Origin: Opitutia bacterium
GTDB lineage: Bacteria > Verrucomicrobiota > Verrucomicrobiia > Opitutales > Coraliomargaritaceae
Direction: 5' to 3'
Length of the DNA: 33,195 bases
NCBI GenBank assembly: GCA_002862945.1
Contig: PKCJ01000014.1
Location: 1 to 33,195 of the forward strand
In this document: piece after piece, positions 1-8,705 of the stretch
How positions within the stretch are numbered: position 1 is the first letter of the stretch
Layout of the letters: each line of letters starts with the position of its first letter
Made by a program: the position numbers and the translations under genes
Notes under the pieces: generated by a model
Database searches by the model: none
What the model saw: the letters and a program-made list of their open reading frames with translations, nothing else
Told to the model about the DNA's origin: nothing

Positions 1-45
1 TAATACTGGGATGAGCGCTAACAACCATGGGTATTGAAAATTCAT
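1..45 (-). CDS. VWA-domain (BatA-like) protein, N-terminal fragment
   Basis: Only the first 15 codons are in the window; the gene continues beyond the left edge. The start codon (complement of 43-45) overlaps the stop of the upstream BatD-like gene in an ATGA arrangement, which indicates translational coupling. The visible peptide MNFQYPWLLALIPVL is a hydrophobic N-terminal segment of the kind that opens BatA-type von Willebrand factor A proteins, whose first helix anchors them in the inner membrane. The operon order MoxR, DUF58, small membrane protein, then VWA protein supports this. The VWA domain itself is not visible, so the assignment rests on the leader peptide and the gene order. Confidence 0.55.
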   Translation of the reverse strand, partial: MNFQYPWLLALIPVL

Positions 46-785
46 ACTGGTGCCTCCTTATCTAAATGCTCAAGTAAGGCGTCACGATCGTAGGTCTTTG
101 CATAGAGGGCCTGTTGGAGCAACTTGCGCAGTACATGCTTGTCTTGCGCATCGTCTGTTTCGAGCCATCTCTCAATAGTGTTAGCGGGGAACGCGCCGCA
201 GCGAAGGCGATGACTTATGAGGCTTAAAGGGTCCTCTTCGGTGACGTCTTGTTGTATAAGTCCCATCTTTTTTTTACTCTGTATCAATCCATAGAAAGCA
301 AAACAAATTGCGATAATGATGGCACCCCAGAGCCAGCTAAATGTAGGCTGTTGGTTTTCTAGGTATGTAGGCCACGCCTCTGGAGTGGGGCTATCTTCAG
401 TTTCGGTATAGCCAGTCACAGTCAGCTGAACAGGCTCTATTTTGACTGGCTCAACATTGACCAGTCCCTCGAGCGTGACCATTAATTCTGAAAACAGGAA
501 CTCGCCTGAGTGCATCGCTTGCACAATCCAGTGTTCCTTTTGTTCGTAGCGCTGGGTCTGGGGGTTGAATTCGATCGGTCTTTTCTCGGTGAAGACTGGG
601 TGAATGCCTTCTGGGCTAAGCTTGGTCACCACCATCTCTGTAAATGCTTCCGACTCTAGCTGGAAGCTTAGTCGAACTAGATCGCCAGGTGCGCACTCCT
701 CGGGCGATAGGGTCACGGAGATCTCTTGCGCGAGGAGAGAGCAGAGGGGGAGTGCACCCCATGTAAGGATGAAGCGTGCGATCAT
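42..785 (-). CDS. BatD-like membrane protein of the MoxR operon
   Basis: A 247-residue protein with an N-terminal signal peptide ending near the LLAQ at residues 17-20, an extracytoplasmic beta-rich part (about residues 21-140), one transmembrane helix at about residues 148-167 followed by a KKK stop-transfer cluster, and a cytoplasmic tail of about 75 residues. It lies directly after the DUF58 gene with no gap between stop and start, and its own stop overlaps the next start. Signal peptide, beta-rich ectodomain and single late helix match the BatD/oxygen-tolerance type of protein found in such operons. Sequence similarity to characterised BatD is weak by eye, so the specific function is inferred from architecture and context. 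Confidence 0.6.
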   Translation of the reverse strand: MIARFILTWGALPLCSLLAQEISVTLSPEECAPGDLVRLSFQLESEAFTEMVVTKLSPEGIHPVFTEKRPIEFNPQTQRYEQKEHWIVQAMHSGEFLFSELMVTLEGLVNVEPVKIEPVQLTVTGYTETEDSPTPEAWPTYLENQQPTFSWLWGAIIIAICFAFYGLIQSKKKMGLIQQDVTEEDPLSLISHRLRCGAFPANTIERWLETDDAQDKHVLRKLLQQALYAKTYDRDALLEHLDKEAPV

Positions 786-1655
786 TTAGCCAGCGGTTTC
801 GTCGATTTCGCGGCGCCGGCGCTCATGGAAATAAGCGGTGAGGGCATCGACACAGTCACTGCCGCTTTCGATTTGCATGAGGTTGACTCCTGCCTTGAGT
901 ATTTCCTCCTTGAGCTTCGCTTTTTGTGCCGCCTGTTGCCTGTTTTGATGGGCGGAATCGATAACTTGTTGTTGGCCTGTCTCAGCATCTTCAATTCGAA
1001 TCAGTGCGCGCTCTTGTATCGACTTATTGGTTGAGTGTAGAATCTGAATTATATTCAAATTGTGGGCATTAGAAAGCGCTTGAAGTTCAAGAGTACTTGG
1101 ATCCGTCAAGAAGTCTGATATTAGGAAAACTATGGAGTATTTCCGCGATATGTGGCGAAAGCGCTCAAGCATACAGGCGAGATCAGTCTTTTTGTTCATT
1201 GGCTTGAAATTTATGAGTTCATCGATGATTCGCATTGCATGTCGACGGCCTTTTGAGGGCATGATGATTTGCTCGATTTGATCGCTAAACAGGATGAGAC
1301 CAACGCGGTCTTGGCTACTGATGGCGGCGAGGGTGATTAGGGCGCAGAGTTCGGTCAGCGTTTTGCGCTTGCTCCCTGAATTATCGTGGCGCATTGAGGC
1401 AGAGACATCCACAAGCAGATAGACGACTTGCTCGCGCTCTTCGATGTAGCGTTTTACATGCGGTTTGCCGGTGCGCGCGGTGACCTTCCAGTCCATTGCG
1501 CGGACATCATCACCGTGTTGGTAGGCGCGCACATCTTCAAACTCGAGTCCACGGCCTCGGAAAACCGACTTATATTCGCCCGCGAGCACATGTTCGACGG
1601 GGCGTCGACACTTAAGCTCAAGTAGATTAAGGCGATGTTCTATGTGGTCGAGCAT
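786..1655 (-). CDS. DUF58 domain protein with VWA-like fold
   Basis: A 289-residue cytoplasmic protein of the DUF58 family. The signature GRGLEFEDVRAYQHGDD (about residues 34-50), followed by AMDWKVTARTGKPHVK, is the diagnostic DUF58 block. The later YLLVDVSASM has the D-x-S-x-S metal-binding motif of VWA domains. DUF58 proteins are encoded next to MoxR ATPases and are thought to act as partners or substrates of them in envelope protein maturation; the exact role is unknown. The start lies 18 bp after the MoxR stop, and the stop abuts the start of the BatD-like gene, so the genes are probably co-transcribed. Confidence 0.88.
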   Translation of the reverse strand: MLDHIEHRLNLLELKCRRPVEHVLAGEYKSVFRGRGLEFEDVRAYQHGDDVRAMDWKVTARTGKPHVKRYIEEREQVVYLLVDVSASMRHDNSGSKRKTLTELCALITLAAISSQDRVGLILFSDQIEQIIMPSKGRRHAMRIIDELINFKPMNKKTDLACMLERFRHISRKYSIVFLISDFLTDPSTLELQALSNAHNLNIIQILHSTNKSIQERALIRIEDAETGQQQVIDSAHQNRQQAAQKAKLKEEILKAGVNLMQIESGSDCVDALTAYFHERRRREIDETAG

Positions 1656-1673
1656 GTCCGACAGTGGGCTGGT

Positions 1674-2645
1674 TTACGCTTCAGTGATCGGCACCTGCTT
1701 GAGAAGAGTATCGAGTAGATCATCAGAGGTGATGCCTTGGGCTTCAGCGCGATACGAAATGGCAATACGGTGGCGCAAAATATCGTGGGCGACATCTTTC
1801 ACGTCTTGAGGCGTTGTGTAGTCGCGACCGTCAATGAGGGCTTGCCCGCGTGCACCCAGTGAGAGGTAAATGCTAGCTCGAGGCGATGCGCCAAACCGAA
1901 GATAACGCTCAATGTCGAGATCGTATTTGGCGGGCTTGCGGGTAGCATCGACAATACGCAGGATGTAGCGCTCGACCTTTGGGTCAATGAAGACATTACC
2001 TAGTTGCTCACGCAGCTCCATCAAGGTTTCGATCGTGAGAACGGGATCAAACGTAAGCTTTGGTTGAGGGCTAGCCATGCGCTGCATCACAATGTGCTCC
2101 TCGTCCATGGTCGGATAGCCAACTTTTAATTTGAACATGAAACGGTCGACTTGCGCCTCGGGTAAAAGGTAGGTGCCTTCTTGCTCGATCGGGTTCTGCG
2201 TGGCCAGCACAAGGAATGGTTGAGGCAAGTCGAAGGTTTCCTTGCCGAGCGTCACCTGTTTCTCCTGCATCGCTTCAAGGAGAGCGCTTTGGACTTTAGC
2301 GGGAGCACGATTGATTTCATCAGCGAGCAAAAGATTTGTGAAGATAGGGCCCTTTTCGGGAGTGAATGTGTGGGCCATTGGGTCGTAAACAAGTGTTCCA
2401 GTCAAGTCGCCCGGGAGAAGGTCAGGGGTGAACTGAATCCGGCTGAATTTCGCATGGATAGATTGTGCGAGGCTACTGACAGTCAATGTCTTAGCGACGC
2501 CCGGTACGCCTTCCAGTAATACATGACCATTGCAGATAAGCGCTAACAATAGACGGTCAATCAATGCGTCCTGACCAACGACGACCTGGGCAATGCAGTC
2601 TTTAATTTCTTGAAAGCTTGATAGTGGGGATCGTTGTTCGCTCAT
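1674..2645 (-). CDS. MoxR family AAA+ ATPase
   Basis: A 323-residue MoxR-type AAA+ ATPase, the usual family length. Walker A is GVPGVAKT at residues 46-53, Walker B is LLLADEINRAP around residue 108, and sensor 1 lies in the LVLATQNPIEQEGTYLLPEAQ(L)DRF-type block, all characteristic of MoxR. The C-terminal lid domain follows with the GASPRAS motif. MoxR proteins work as chaperone-like ATPases with VWA proteins, here presumably the DUF58 and BatA-like products encoded downstream. It is the first gene of a minus-strand operon that reads away from oleA; the 204-bp divergent gap (2646-2849) should hold both promoters, but I see no convincing consensus there. Confidence 0.93.
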   Translation of the reverse strand: MSEQRSPLSSFQEIKDCIAQVVVGQDALIDRLLLALICNGHVLLEGVPGVAKTLTVSSLAQSIHAKFSRIQFTPDLLPGDLTGTLVYDPMAHTFTPEKGPIFTNLLLADEINRAPAKVQSALLEAMQEKQVTLGKETFDLPQPFLVLATQNPIEQEGTYLLPEAQVDRFMFKLKVGYPTMDEEHIVMQRMASPQPKLTFDPVLTIETLMELREQLGNVFIDPKVERYILRIVDATRKPAKYDLDIERYLRFGASPRASIYLSLGARGQALIDGRDYTTPQDVKDVAHDILRHRIAISYRAEAQGITSDDLLDTLLKQVPITEA

Positions 2646-2849
2646 TGATGGAATGTTTTAACGTAAAGAAACAGAATTTACGAGGATTTCCGAGCATTCC
2701 AGAATTAAAATTGGGAAAATTGGAAAAGGTGATGCAGAGCCTTGTGCATACATTGTCGAATAGATATGAGGCAGTAAATAAATATACTGGGTATCTATTA
2801 TTTGCACTTTTCACTCGCAAGCTTGGATGCGTCGCATATCTCCTGAGCT

Positions 2850-3890
2850 GTGAAATTTAATAATGTAGCCATTGAATCGATAGCCTATGAGCTCCCTGAG
2901 GAGGTTTGGACATCGGCTGATTTGGAAGCCAAGCTGGCAACAGTGTATGAGCGCTTGCACTTGCCACAGGGGCGACTGGAGTTAATGACGGGAATTAAGG
3001 AGCGGCGTTTCTATCCTGCGGGCACGCCTGCTTCGGCGGCTTCAGCACAGGCAGGGGAAGCGGCTTTGGCCAAGTCATCTTTTGATCGTGAGCAGATCGA
3101 TTTGTTAATCCACTCAGCTGTTTGCCGTGACCGTTTAGAGCCGGCTACGGCCGCTTATGTGCACGGGCTACTCAAACTTTCGGCTAAGACACAGATATTT
3201 GATGTATCCAATGCTTGCCTCGGCTTTCTCAATGCTATGGTGATCGCTGGCAGTATGATTGAGAGCAATCTGATCGACCGTGCATTAATTTGCTCGGGGG
3301 AGAATGGTCGGCCGCTCGTCGAAAATACACTTCAGCAATTGCTTAAGCCTGAGCTGACTCGGAAATCCATCAAACCCTATTTCGCAAATTTAACCATAGG
3401 CGCAGGTGCGGTTTCGGCAGTATTATGCCGCAAAGACCTTGCGTTAAGTTCGTGTCCGCTGATGACTGCTGCGGTCGTTGAGACAGACAGCTCTCACAAT
3501 GAACTCTGCCAAGGTGACAGTGCGGGCGACGCCCTAGAGATGCTTACCGACTCGGAGGAGCTCTTGGTCGCTGGTATCGGAGTTGCCACGCGTGCATGGG
3601 AGCAGTTTGTTGAGGCAACAGCTTGGACAACGGATACGCCCGATCGAATCATCGCCCACCAAGTTGGCAAGGCGCATACGCGCGAACTTTTTAAAGCGCT
3701 GGGTCTCGATCTGACCAAAGACTTTACTACTTTTGAAACGCTGGGTAATGTAGGTTCAGTTTCGTGCCCTATCACACTGGCGACTGCGATGGAGCAAGGT
3801 GCTTTCTGTGAAGGCCAAAGGGTGGCGTTACTAGGAATTGGCAGTGGTTTGAGTAGCATTATGATGGCCGTGGAGTGGCCTACGGCGTGA
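2850..3890 (+). CDS. oleA: OleA, thiolase-fold acyl-CoA condensing enzyme
   Basis: A 346-residue thiolase-superfamily protein that should join two fatty acyl-CoAs head to head by Claisen condensation to give a beta-keto acid, the first step of long-chain olefin synthesis. The triad is in place: Cys123 in SNACLGF, His270 in IIAHQVGKAHT, Asn300 in TLGNVGS. The Cys-His and His-Asn spacings fit OleA, and Glu97 in RLEPATAAYVH lies 26 residues before the cysteine, exactly as the OleA glutamate (Glu117/Cys143 in Xanthomonas OleA) that FabH lacks. The start is a GTG with no strong ribosome binding site. Downstream oleB overlaps it. FabH or another KAS III is the alternative, made less likely by the glutamate and the partner gene. 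Confidence 0.85.
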   Translation: MKFNNVAIESIAYELPEEVWTSADLEAKLATVYERLHLPQGRLELMTGIKERRFYPAGTPASAASAQAGEAALAKSSFDREQIDLLIHSAVCRDRLEPATAAYVHGLLKLSAKTQIFDVSNACLGFLNAMVIAGSMIESNLIDRALICSGENGRPLVENTLQQLLKPELTRKSIKPYFANLTIGAGAVSAVLCRKDLALSSCPLMTAAVVETDSSHNELCQGDSAGDALEMLTDSEELLVAGIGVATRAWEQFVEATAWTTDTPDRIIAHQVGKAHTRELFKALGLDLTKDFTTFETLGNVGSVSCPITLATAMEQGAFCEGQRVALLGIGSGLSSIMMAVEWPTA

Positions 3891-4777
3891 GTATCTCAAG
3901 AGCCGGTGAATTACCGCCCGATGTGCGGATCGAATATCCTTTTGTTAGCAATACGCTGTCCCTGATCAAAGGTGCGACAATGCATTATATCGACGAGGGC
4001 ACAGGACCAGTAGTAGTCATGCTGCATGGTAATCCGACTTGGTCTTTTTACTTTCGTAATCTGGTCAAAGTTATGGTGCAGGCGGGCTTCCGTTGTATCG
4101 TGCCCGACCATGTTGGTTGCGGACTTTCCGATAAACCTCAGGATTATAATTACATCTTGGCTCAGCGGATCGAGGATGTGGAAAGTCTGTTAGACCATCT
4201 TGGAATCGACCAATTTAGCCTAGTCGTCCATGACTGGGGCGGTGCAATTGGTTGCGGTTTGGCGGGGCGTCGACCAGAGGCCCTAGAGAAACTCGTCTTG
4301 CTGAACACCGGAGCTTTCCACTCGAAACTCATTCCGCTTCGCATCGCTGCGCTCAAACTGCCCCTCATCGGCGAATTTGTGATCCGTGCAATGAACGGCT
4401 TCGCAGGACCTGCTGCGACCATGTCCGTTAAGACACCGCTCAAGCCTGTTGTGAAGCGAGGCCTGCTGTGGCCATATCGCTCATGGGCAGATCGTGTAGC
4501 GGTATGGAACTTCGTTAAAGACATCCCTTTGCAAGAGTCGCATCGTACTTTCCAGACCTTAACTGAAGTTGAAGAGGGACTCGCTAAGATCGCTGGTAAA
4601 CCAATCCAACTAGTCTGGGGCGCCAAAGACTTTTGCTTCAGTCTGCGTTTTTATGAGCGATTTAAAGAGTTTTTCCCACATGCAGAGTCGGTCGTTTACC
4701 CGAATCACGGGCACTATATTCTGGAGGACGGCGGCGAACAGGCTTGGTCAAGTATCCGAGGTTTTTTAGAGGATTAG
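3887..4777 (+). CDS. oleB: OleB, alpha/beta hydrolase (beta-lactone decarboxylase)
   Basis: An alpha/beta-hydrolase of the haloalkane-dehalogenase-like group. Numbered from the GTG at 3887, the oxyanion motif HGNPTW is at residues 47-52, the nucleophile is Asp116 in VVHDWGG (aspartate rather than serine, as in OleB and dehalogenases), and the catalytic histidine is about residue 276 in NHGHYILED. OleB converts the beta-lactone made by OleC into a cis-olefin plus CO2. The chosen GTG overlaps the oleA stop by four bases (GTGA), with a GGAG 11 bases upstream; another in-frame GTG lies at 3875. Neither oleC (AMP-ligase-like) nor oleD (reductase) follows. A true haloalkane dehalogenase is possible, but coupling to oleA argues for OleB. 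Confidence 0.82.
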   Translation: MSISRAGELPPDVRIEYPFVSNTLSLIKGATMHYIDEGTGPVVVMLHGNPTWSFYFRNLVKVMVQAGFRCIVPDHVGCGLSDKPQDYNYILAQRIEDVESLLDHLGIDQFSLVVHDWGGAIGCGLAGRRPEALEKLVLLNTGAFHSKLIPLRIAALKLPLIGEFVIRAMNGFAGPAATMSVKTPLKPVVKRGLLWPYRSWADRVAVWNFVKDIPLQESHRTFQTLTEVEEGLAKIAGKPIQLVWGAKDFCFSLRFYERFKEFFPHAESVVYPNHGHYILEDGGEQAWSSIRGFLED

Positions 4778-4974
4778 TGGTTTACCGATTATCGCTGACT
4801 CTGATCTCGCGTGTTTTCTTTTATTTGAATCTGGCGAGGCATTGCCTCCTCATCTATTAGTGCTAGCCTTTCAAAATTCTTAAATCGCTATCTACGTATC
4901 AAATTATAAGCGGATAAATCCTTGGTGAGATGTTATTTGCTTTTTTGGAGAATCCCACCTTTACTAAATTAATT

Positions 4975-5457
4975 ATGAGTTCCGTCCTTCAACTACTCCT
5001 CCAAGGAGAGCGTCTTGATACTGCCCAAATGGCGCAGATTCTCGGTCTACCCGAGTCCGAAATCGACGCCGAATTGACCCGCCTAAAAGCGGAAGAGATA
5101 CTCCTCGGTTGGCGCCCAATACTCAATCCTGAGCGCTCACAAGAAGGTGTCGTTCGCGCCGTGATCGAGGTCAAGATCAGCCCTGAGCGCGATGGCGGCT
5201 TTGATCGCTTAGCTAGCCGTATTGCATGTTTTGATGCGGTCGAATCTTGCTATCTTATGTCAGGTGCTTACGACCTACTTGTTTTTGCTGTGGGTAAAGA
5301 TCTGCGTGATGTTGCCACTTTTGTTTCCGAGCGTCTTGCTAGTGTCGATGGCGTGCTATCGACTGCCACTCATTTTATGCTGCGTGCTTACAAAGAGCAG
5401 GGGCACCTACTACTTTCGCCGGCTGATGGCGAAGACAAACCCGCGGTCAGTCCCTAA
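4975..5457 (+). CDS. Lrp/AsnC family transcriptional regulator
   Basis: About 160 residues with the Lrp/AsnC layout: an N-terminal winged helix-turn-helix (LDTAQMAQILGLPESEIDAE region) and a C-terminal RAM/ligand-binding ferredoxin-like domain (about residues 65-145, including ESCYLMSGAYDLLVF). Members bind amino acids and act as octamers or dimers of dimers on promoter DNA. I placed the start at the ATG at 4975 because it begins right before the first helix; an in-frame ATG at 4930 would add 15 residues with little family resemblance. Its stop overlaps the start of the aminotransferase gene (TAATG), so the two are translationally coupled and the regulator probably senses the substrate or product of that enzyme. 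Confidence 0.85.
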   Translation: MSSVLQLLLQGERLDTAQMAQILGLPESEIDAELTRLKAEEILLGWRPILNPERSQEGVVRAVIEVKISPERDGGFDRLASRIACFDAVESCYLMSGAYDLLVFAVGKDLRDVATFVSERLASVDGVLSTATHFMLRAYKEQGHLLLSPADGEDKPAVSP

Positions 5458-6632
5458 TGAGTGATAAGGGTCAACATTTTGTGGCAGACCATGTAGCAGG
5501 TCTGCCTCGTTCGGGTATTCGCGATTTCTTTGCGATTGTCGCGGCTATGCCGCAGGCAATTTCACTGGGTATCGGTGAGCCCGACTTCGTGACGCCTTGG
5601 CACATCCGCGAAGCCGCTATTTTCGCTCTCGAAAAGGGTAAGACCAGTTACACCGATAATCTCGGATTGATCCGTCTTCGCCGGGAGATCAGCACTTACG
5701 TAGAAAACAACTTTGGCATAGGCTACCACCCTGAGACTGATGTGCTCGTTGCGGTCGGCGTCTCTGAGGCTTTGGACATTGCACTTCGGGCGGTACTCAA
5801 TCCCGGGGATAAAGTACTCTACCACGAACCTTGCTATGTCTCCTATTGCCCTAGCATTGTACTTGCGCATGCCCAGCCCATCGCTGTGAGAACTTCGGTT
5901 GAAGATCAATTTGGAATCGATCCCGAGCGTGTCGAAGCCGCTTGGGAACCTGGTTGCAAGGTGCTCATGCTTAGCTTCCCCACCAACCCAACAGGTGGAG
6001 TGACTGAACGCGCTAAGCTCGAGCGCCTCGCTAAATTTGCGATCGAGAAAGACCTGTTAGTCATTAGTGACGAGATCTACTCTGAGCTCACCTTTGAGGG
6101 CGAACACACCAGTATTGCATCGCTCCCAGGTATGCGAGAGCGTACGATCTTCCTGCACGGGTTCTCTAAAGCTTATGCCATGACAGGCTTCCGCATCGGC
6201 TATGCTTGTGGTCCTCAGTCACTGATCGAAGCCATGATGAAGGTGCACCAATATAGCATGCTTTGTGCACCCATACTTTCGCAAGAGGCCGCAATCGAAG
6301 CGCTCAAAAACGGTGGACCTTCTGTCGCCAAAATGAAGGATGCCTATCTTAAACGTCGCGATCTCATTGTGCGCCGTTTCAACGAAGCTGGCCTCGACTG
6401 CCACTCGCCTAAGGGTTCCTTCTACGCCTTCCCCTCGATCCAGTCTACTGGTCTTGACTCCCTTAGCTTTTGCAAAGGACTTCTCGATCATGAGGAAGTC
6501 GCTGTCGTTCCCGGTACTGCTTTTGGACCCAACGGCGCAGGTTTCGTCCGCGCTAGCTTCTCTACTAGCTACGAACGTATTCTGGAAGCTACCGACCGTA
6601 TTGAGCGGTATATGAACTCTATTCAAACATAG
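5457..6632 (+). CDS. PLP-dependent class I/II aminotransferase
   Basis: A 391-residue fold-type I aminotransferase, typical length. Visible markers are SLGIGEPDF near the N terminus (residues 36-44), SYTDNLG (64-70), NPTG (177-180), Asp205 in ISDEIYSEL that contacts the pyridine nitrogen of PLP, the Schiff-base lysine Lys238 in GFSKAYAMTGFRIGY, and the substrate-carboxylate arginine in a late RASFS motif. The subgroup covers aspartate, aromatic and PatA-like aminotransferases; the substrate cannot be told from sequence alone. It begins within the stop codon of the Lrp/AsnC gene, a pairing seen in many bacteria in which the regulator controls amino-acid transamination. Confidence 0.88.
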   Translation: MSDKGQHFVADHVAGLPRSGIRDFFAIVAAMPQAISLGIGEPDFVTPWHIREAAIFALEKGKTSYTDNLGLIRLRREISTYVENNFGIGYHPETDVLVAVGVSEALDIALRAVLNPGDKVLYHEPCYVSYCPSIVLAHAQPIAVRTSVEDQFGIDPERVEAAWEPGCKVLMLSFPTNPTGGVTERAKLERLAKFAIEKDLLVISDEIYSELTFEGEHTSIASLPGMRERTIFLHGFSKAYAMTGFRIGYACGPQSLIEAMMKVHQYSMLCAPILSQEAAIEALKNGGPSVAKMKDAYLKRRDLIVRRFNEAGLDCHSPKGSFYAFPSIQSTGLDSLSFCKGLLDHEEVAVVPGTAFGPNGAGFVRASFSTSYERILEATDRIERYMNSIQT

Positions 6633-6765
6633 GGGCGTGACTTGTCTAGTCCGTCGAGAACAAGCACTGAGCCTCGGCGATATTTAAAATTAATGCCCCC
6701 TAAAGAATATGATCTTAGTGTAGTTTCTTAGCAGCAGATTCCTATCTCCAAAAATTCTCCTAAAA

Positions 6766-8319
6766 ATGATCGATCCATCCAGAACCGTCGCCCTAGTCGG
6801 GCGCCCAAATGTTGGGAAAAGTCGTCTTTTTAATAGGCTTTGCGGTAAGCGCATGTCCATCGTCCATGATATGCCCGGAGTCACTCGCGACCTTATTTCC
6901 ACCGAAGTGCGCGATGACTACGTGCTGCTTGATACTGGCGGTATCGGTATGGAGATCGAGATGACCTCTAAGAAGATCTCTGTCGCGGCTGAAGAGCAGG
7001 TCGAATTTGCCATTCAAGCAGCCAGCGTGATCCTTTTCGTCGTCGATGTCCGCGAGGGCATTACTAATCTGGACGAGATCGTTGCACAAAAGCTTCGCCG
7101 CTACGGAAAACATGTGCTACTTGTGACCAACAAGGTAGACCTCGAAGAAAACGAAGATTTGGCCGATGAATTTATCCGCCTCGGTCTTGGCCAACCCTTG
7201 TGCGTCTCCGCTGAGCACGGTCGTGGTATCACTGATCTCGAAGCTGCCATCGATGAAAAGTTAGGTCCAAAGCCCGAAGGCAGCGAGGCCGATCAGACGG
7301 ATCGCATCCAGATTTCTCTTCTCGGGCGTCCCAATGTCGGCAAATCGTCTATAGGCAATCGCCTTCTTAAATCCACTCGCCTCATCGTAAGTGACGTGCC
7401 AGGCACCACTCGTGACTCAGTAGAGCTTGACCTCGACTACCAACATAAAGATGGCGAACTATTCAAGTTCCGCCTTGCGGACACCGCGGGCCTACGCATG
7501 AAGCGCAAGGTCGACAGCCCCGTCGAATACTTCTCCACCGTGCGTACACAAGCCGCCTTAGATCGGTCGGATGTCGCCTTTCTTGTGATCGATGCGGTCG
7601 ATGGTGTGACCAAGCAAGACCAAGCCCTCGCTGGCGACATCCTTGATGCCGGACGCGCCCTCATCATCGTGGTCAACAAGTGGGACTTAATCATAGATCG
7701 TTGGACGCATGATCCCATCGATGGATTCAAAAACCTAAAACATTTCCTAAAAAGCTACGAAGAGTCGCTGCGTAAAGAGATGTTCTTTCTGCCGAATCCG
7801 CCAGTGCTCTTCGTCTCTGCAGTGACGGGATTTGAGATTGAGTCGATGCTCAATGCCGCTGCGAGTATCCAAGCCACGCTCGATATGAAGCTGCCCACCG
7901 GTAAGCTAAATAATCTCATCGAAAAGCTTTTCGAAGCCCGCGCGCCCAAGATTGTCGGCACAAAGCGATTTAAAGTTTTCTACGCCGTGCAAACAGGCTC
8001 CCGTCCGCTACGCATTCGCTTCTTTTGTAACCGAGTCGAGCGTCTCGACCCAGGCTATCGTCGATATTTGGAAAAGGCGATCATCCACGAGTTCCGTCTG
8101 AGCGGTTGTCCTGTCAGATTTGACCTCGTCGGCAAAGCACGCCGCTACGAAGAGGGCGAAGGCGAAAACGTGCCGCGTCAGAGCGACACCATTCAAAACA
8201 AAGCCCGCATAAGGAAGATGGGTCCTGACGCTGCTAAAATGGATACCAAACACCCCGAACGCCGTAAACGCATTACCCAAGTTAAGGCCGCTCACAATGA
8301 GAGCGGTAAAAAGCGCTAG
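6766..8319 (+). CDS. der: Ribosome biogenesis GTPase Der (EngA)
   Basis: Der is the only bacterial GTPase with two tandem G domains and is needed for 50S subunit assembly. Both P-loops read GRPNVGKS, at residues 12-19 and 187-194. The first domain has DTGG (G3) and TNKVD (G4); the second has DTAG and VNKWD. A C-terminal KH-like domain (about residues 370-455) follows. The protein has 517 residues, longer than the usual 440-490, owing to a Lys/Arg-rich, probably disordered C-terminal tail of about 60 residues that could bind rRNA. The start ATG directly precedes the first beta strand. It stands alone between the aminotransferase and tRNA-Arg. Confidence 0.96.
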   Translation: MIDPSRTVALVGRPNVGKSRLFNRLCGKRMSIVHDMPGVTRDLISTEVRDDYVLLDTGGIGMEIEMTSKKISVAAEEQVEFAIQAASVILFVVDVREGITNLDEIVAQKLRRYGKHVLLVTNKVDLEENEDLADEFIRLGLGQPLCVSAEHGRGITDLEAAIDEKLGPKPEGSEADQTDRIQISLLGRPNVGKSSIGNRLLKSTRLIVSDVPGTTRDSVELDLDYQHKDGELFKFRLADTAGLRMKRKVDSPVEYFSTVRTQAALDRSDVAFLVIDAVDGVTKQDQALAGDILDAGRALIIVVNKWDLIIDRWTHDPIDGFKNLKHFLKSYEESLRKEMFFLPNPPVLFVSAVTGFEIESMLNAAASIQATLDMKLPTGKLNNLIEKLFEARAPKIVGTKRFKVFYAVQTGSRPLRIRFFCNRVERLDPGYRRYLEKAIIHEFRLSGCPVRFDLVGKARRYEEGEGENVPRQSDTIQNKARIRKMGPDAAKMDTKHPERRKRITQVKAAHNESGKKR

Positions 8320-8434
8320 GAAAGGGTGGATTACCAAATTTATCCAGTCTGCATATTCCTAAACCGCAAACTTGATTCCCGTTGCTAGATTTTCTTGCCA
8401 GTTCGAGTTCTTTCACCAACTTAGGGATGTCGAT

Positions 8435-8511
<77 letters not shown>

Positions 8512-8705
8512 TTTCGCAGAAATCTAATTCCTCTCTAGTCACTGGGTTTGGCATGTTTGTTAGGCAGTTCCTCAAAACCGGTATTGGCTCACCTGCCTAG
8601 CATCCATCCTTTGTGGGCTCGTTGAGTTAGATGTTTCGGCTTCCCTTCTTTGGGGTATGTATGGCATAAACTAGATCAGCTTCTTACAAATCGAATTTTT
8701 ACATT

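Noticed and set aside
2850-3890. FabH (beta-ketoacyl-ACP synthase III)
   Set aside because: Overall fold is shared, but the OleA-specific glutamate 26 residues before the cysteine and the overlapping oleB-type gene favour OleA.
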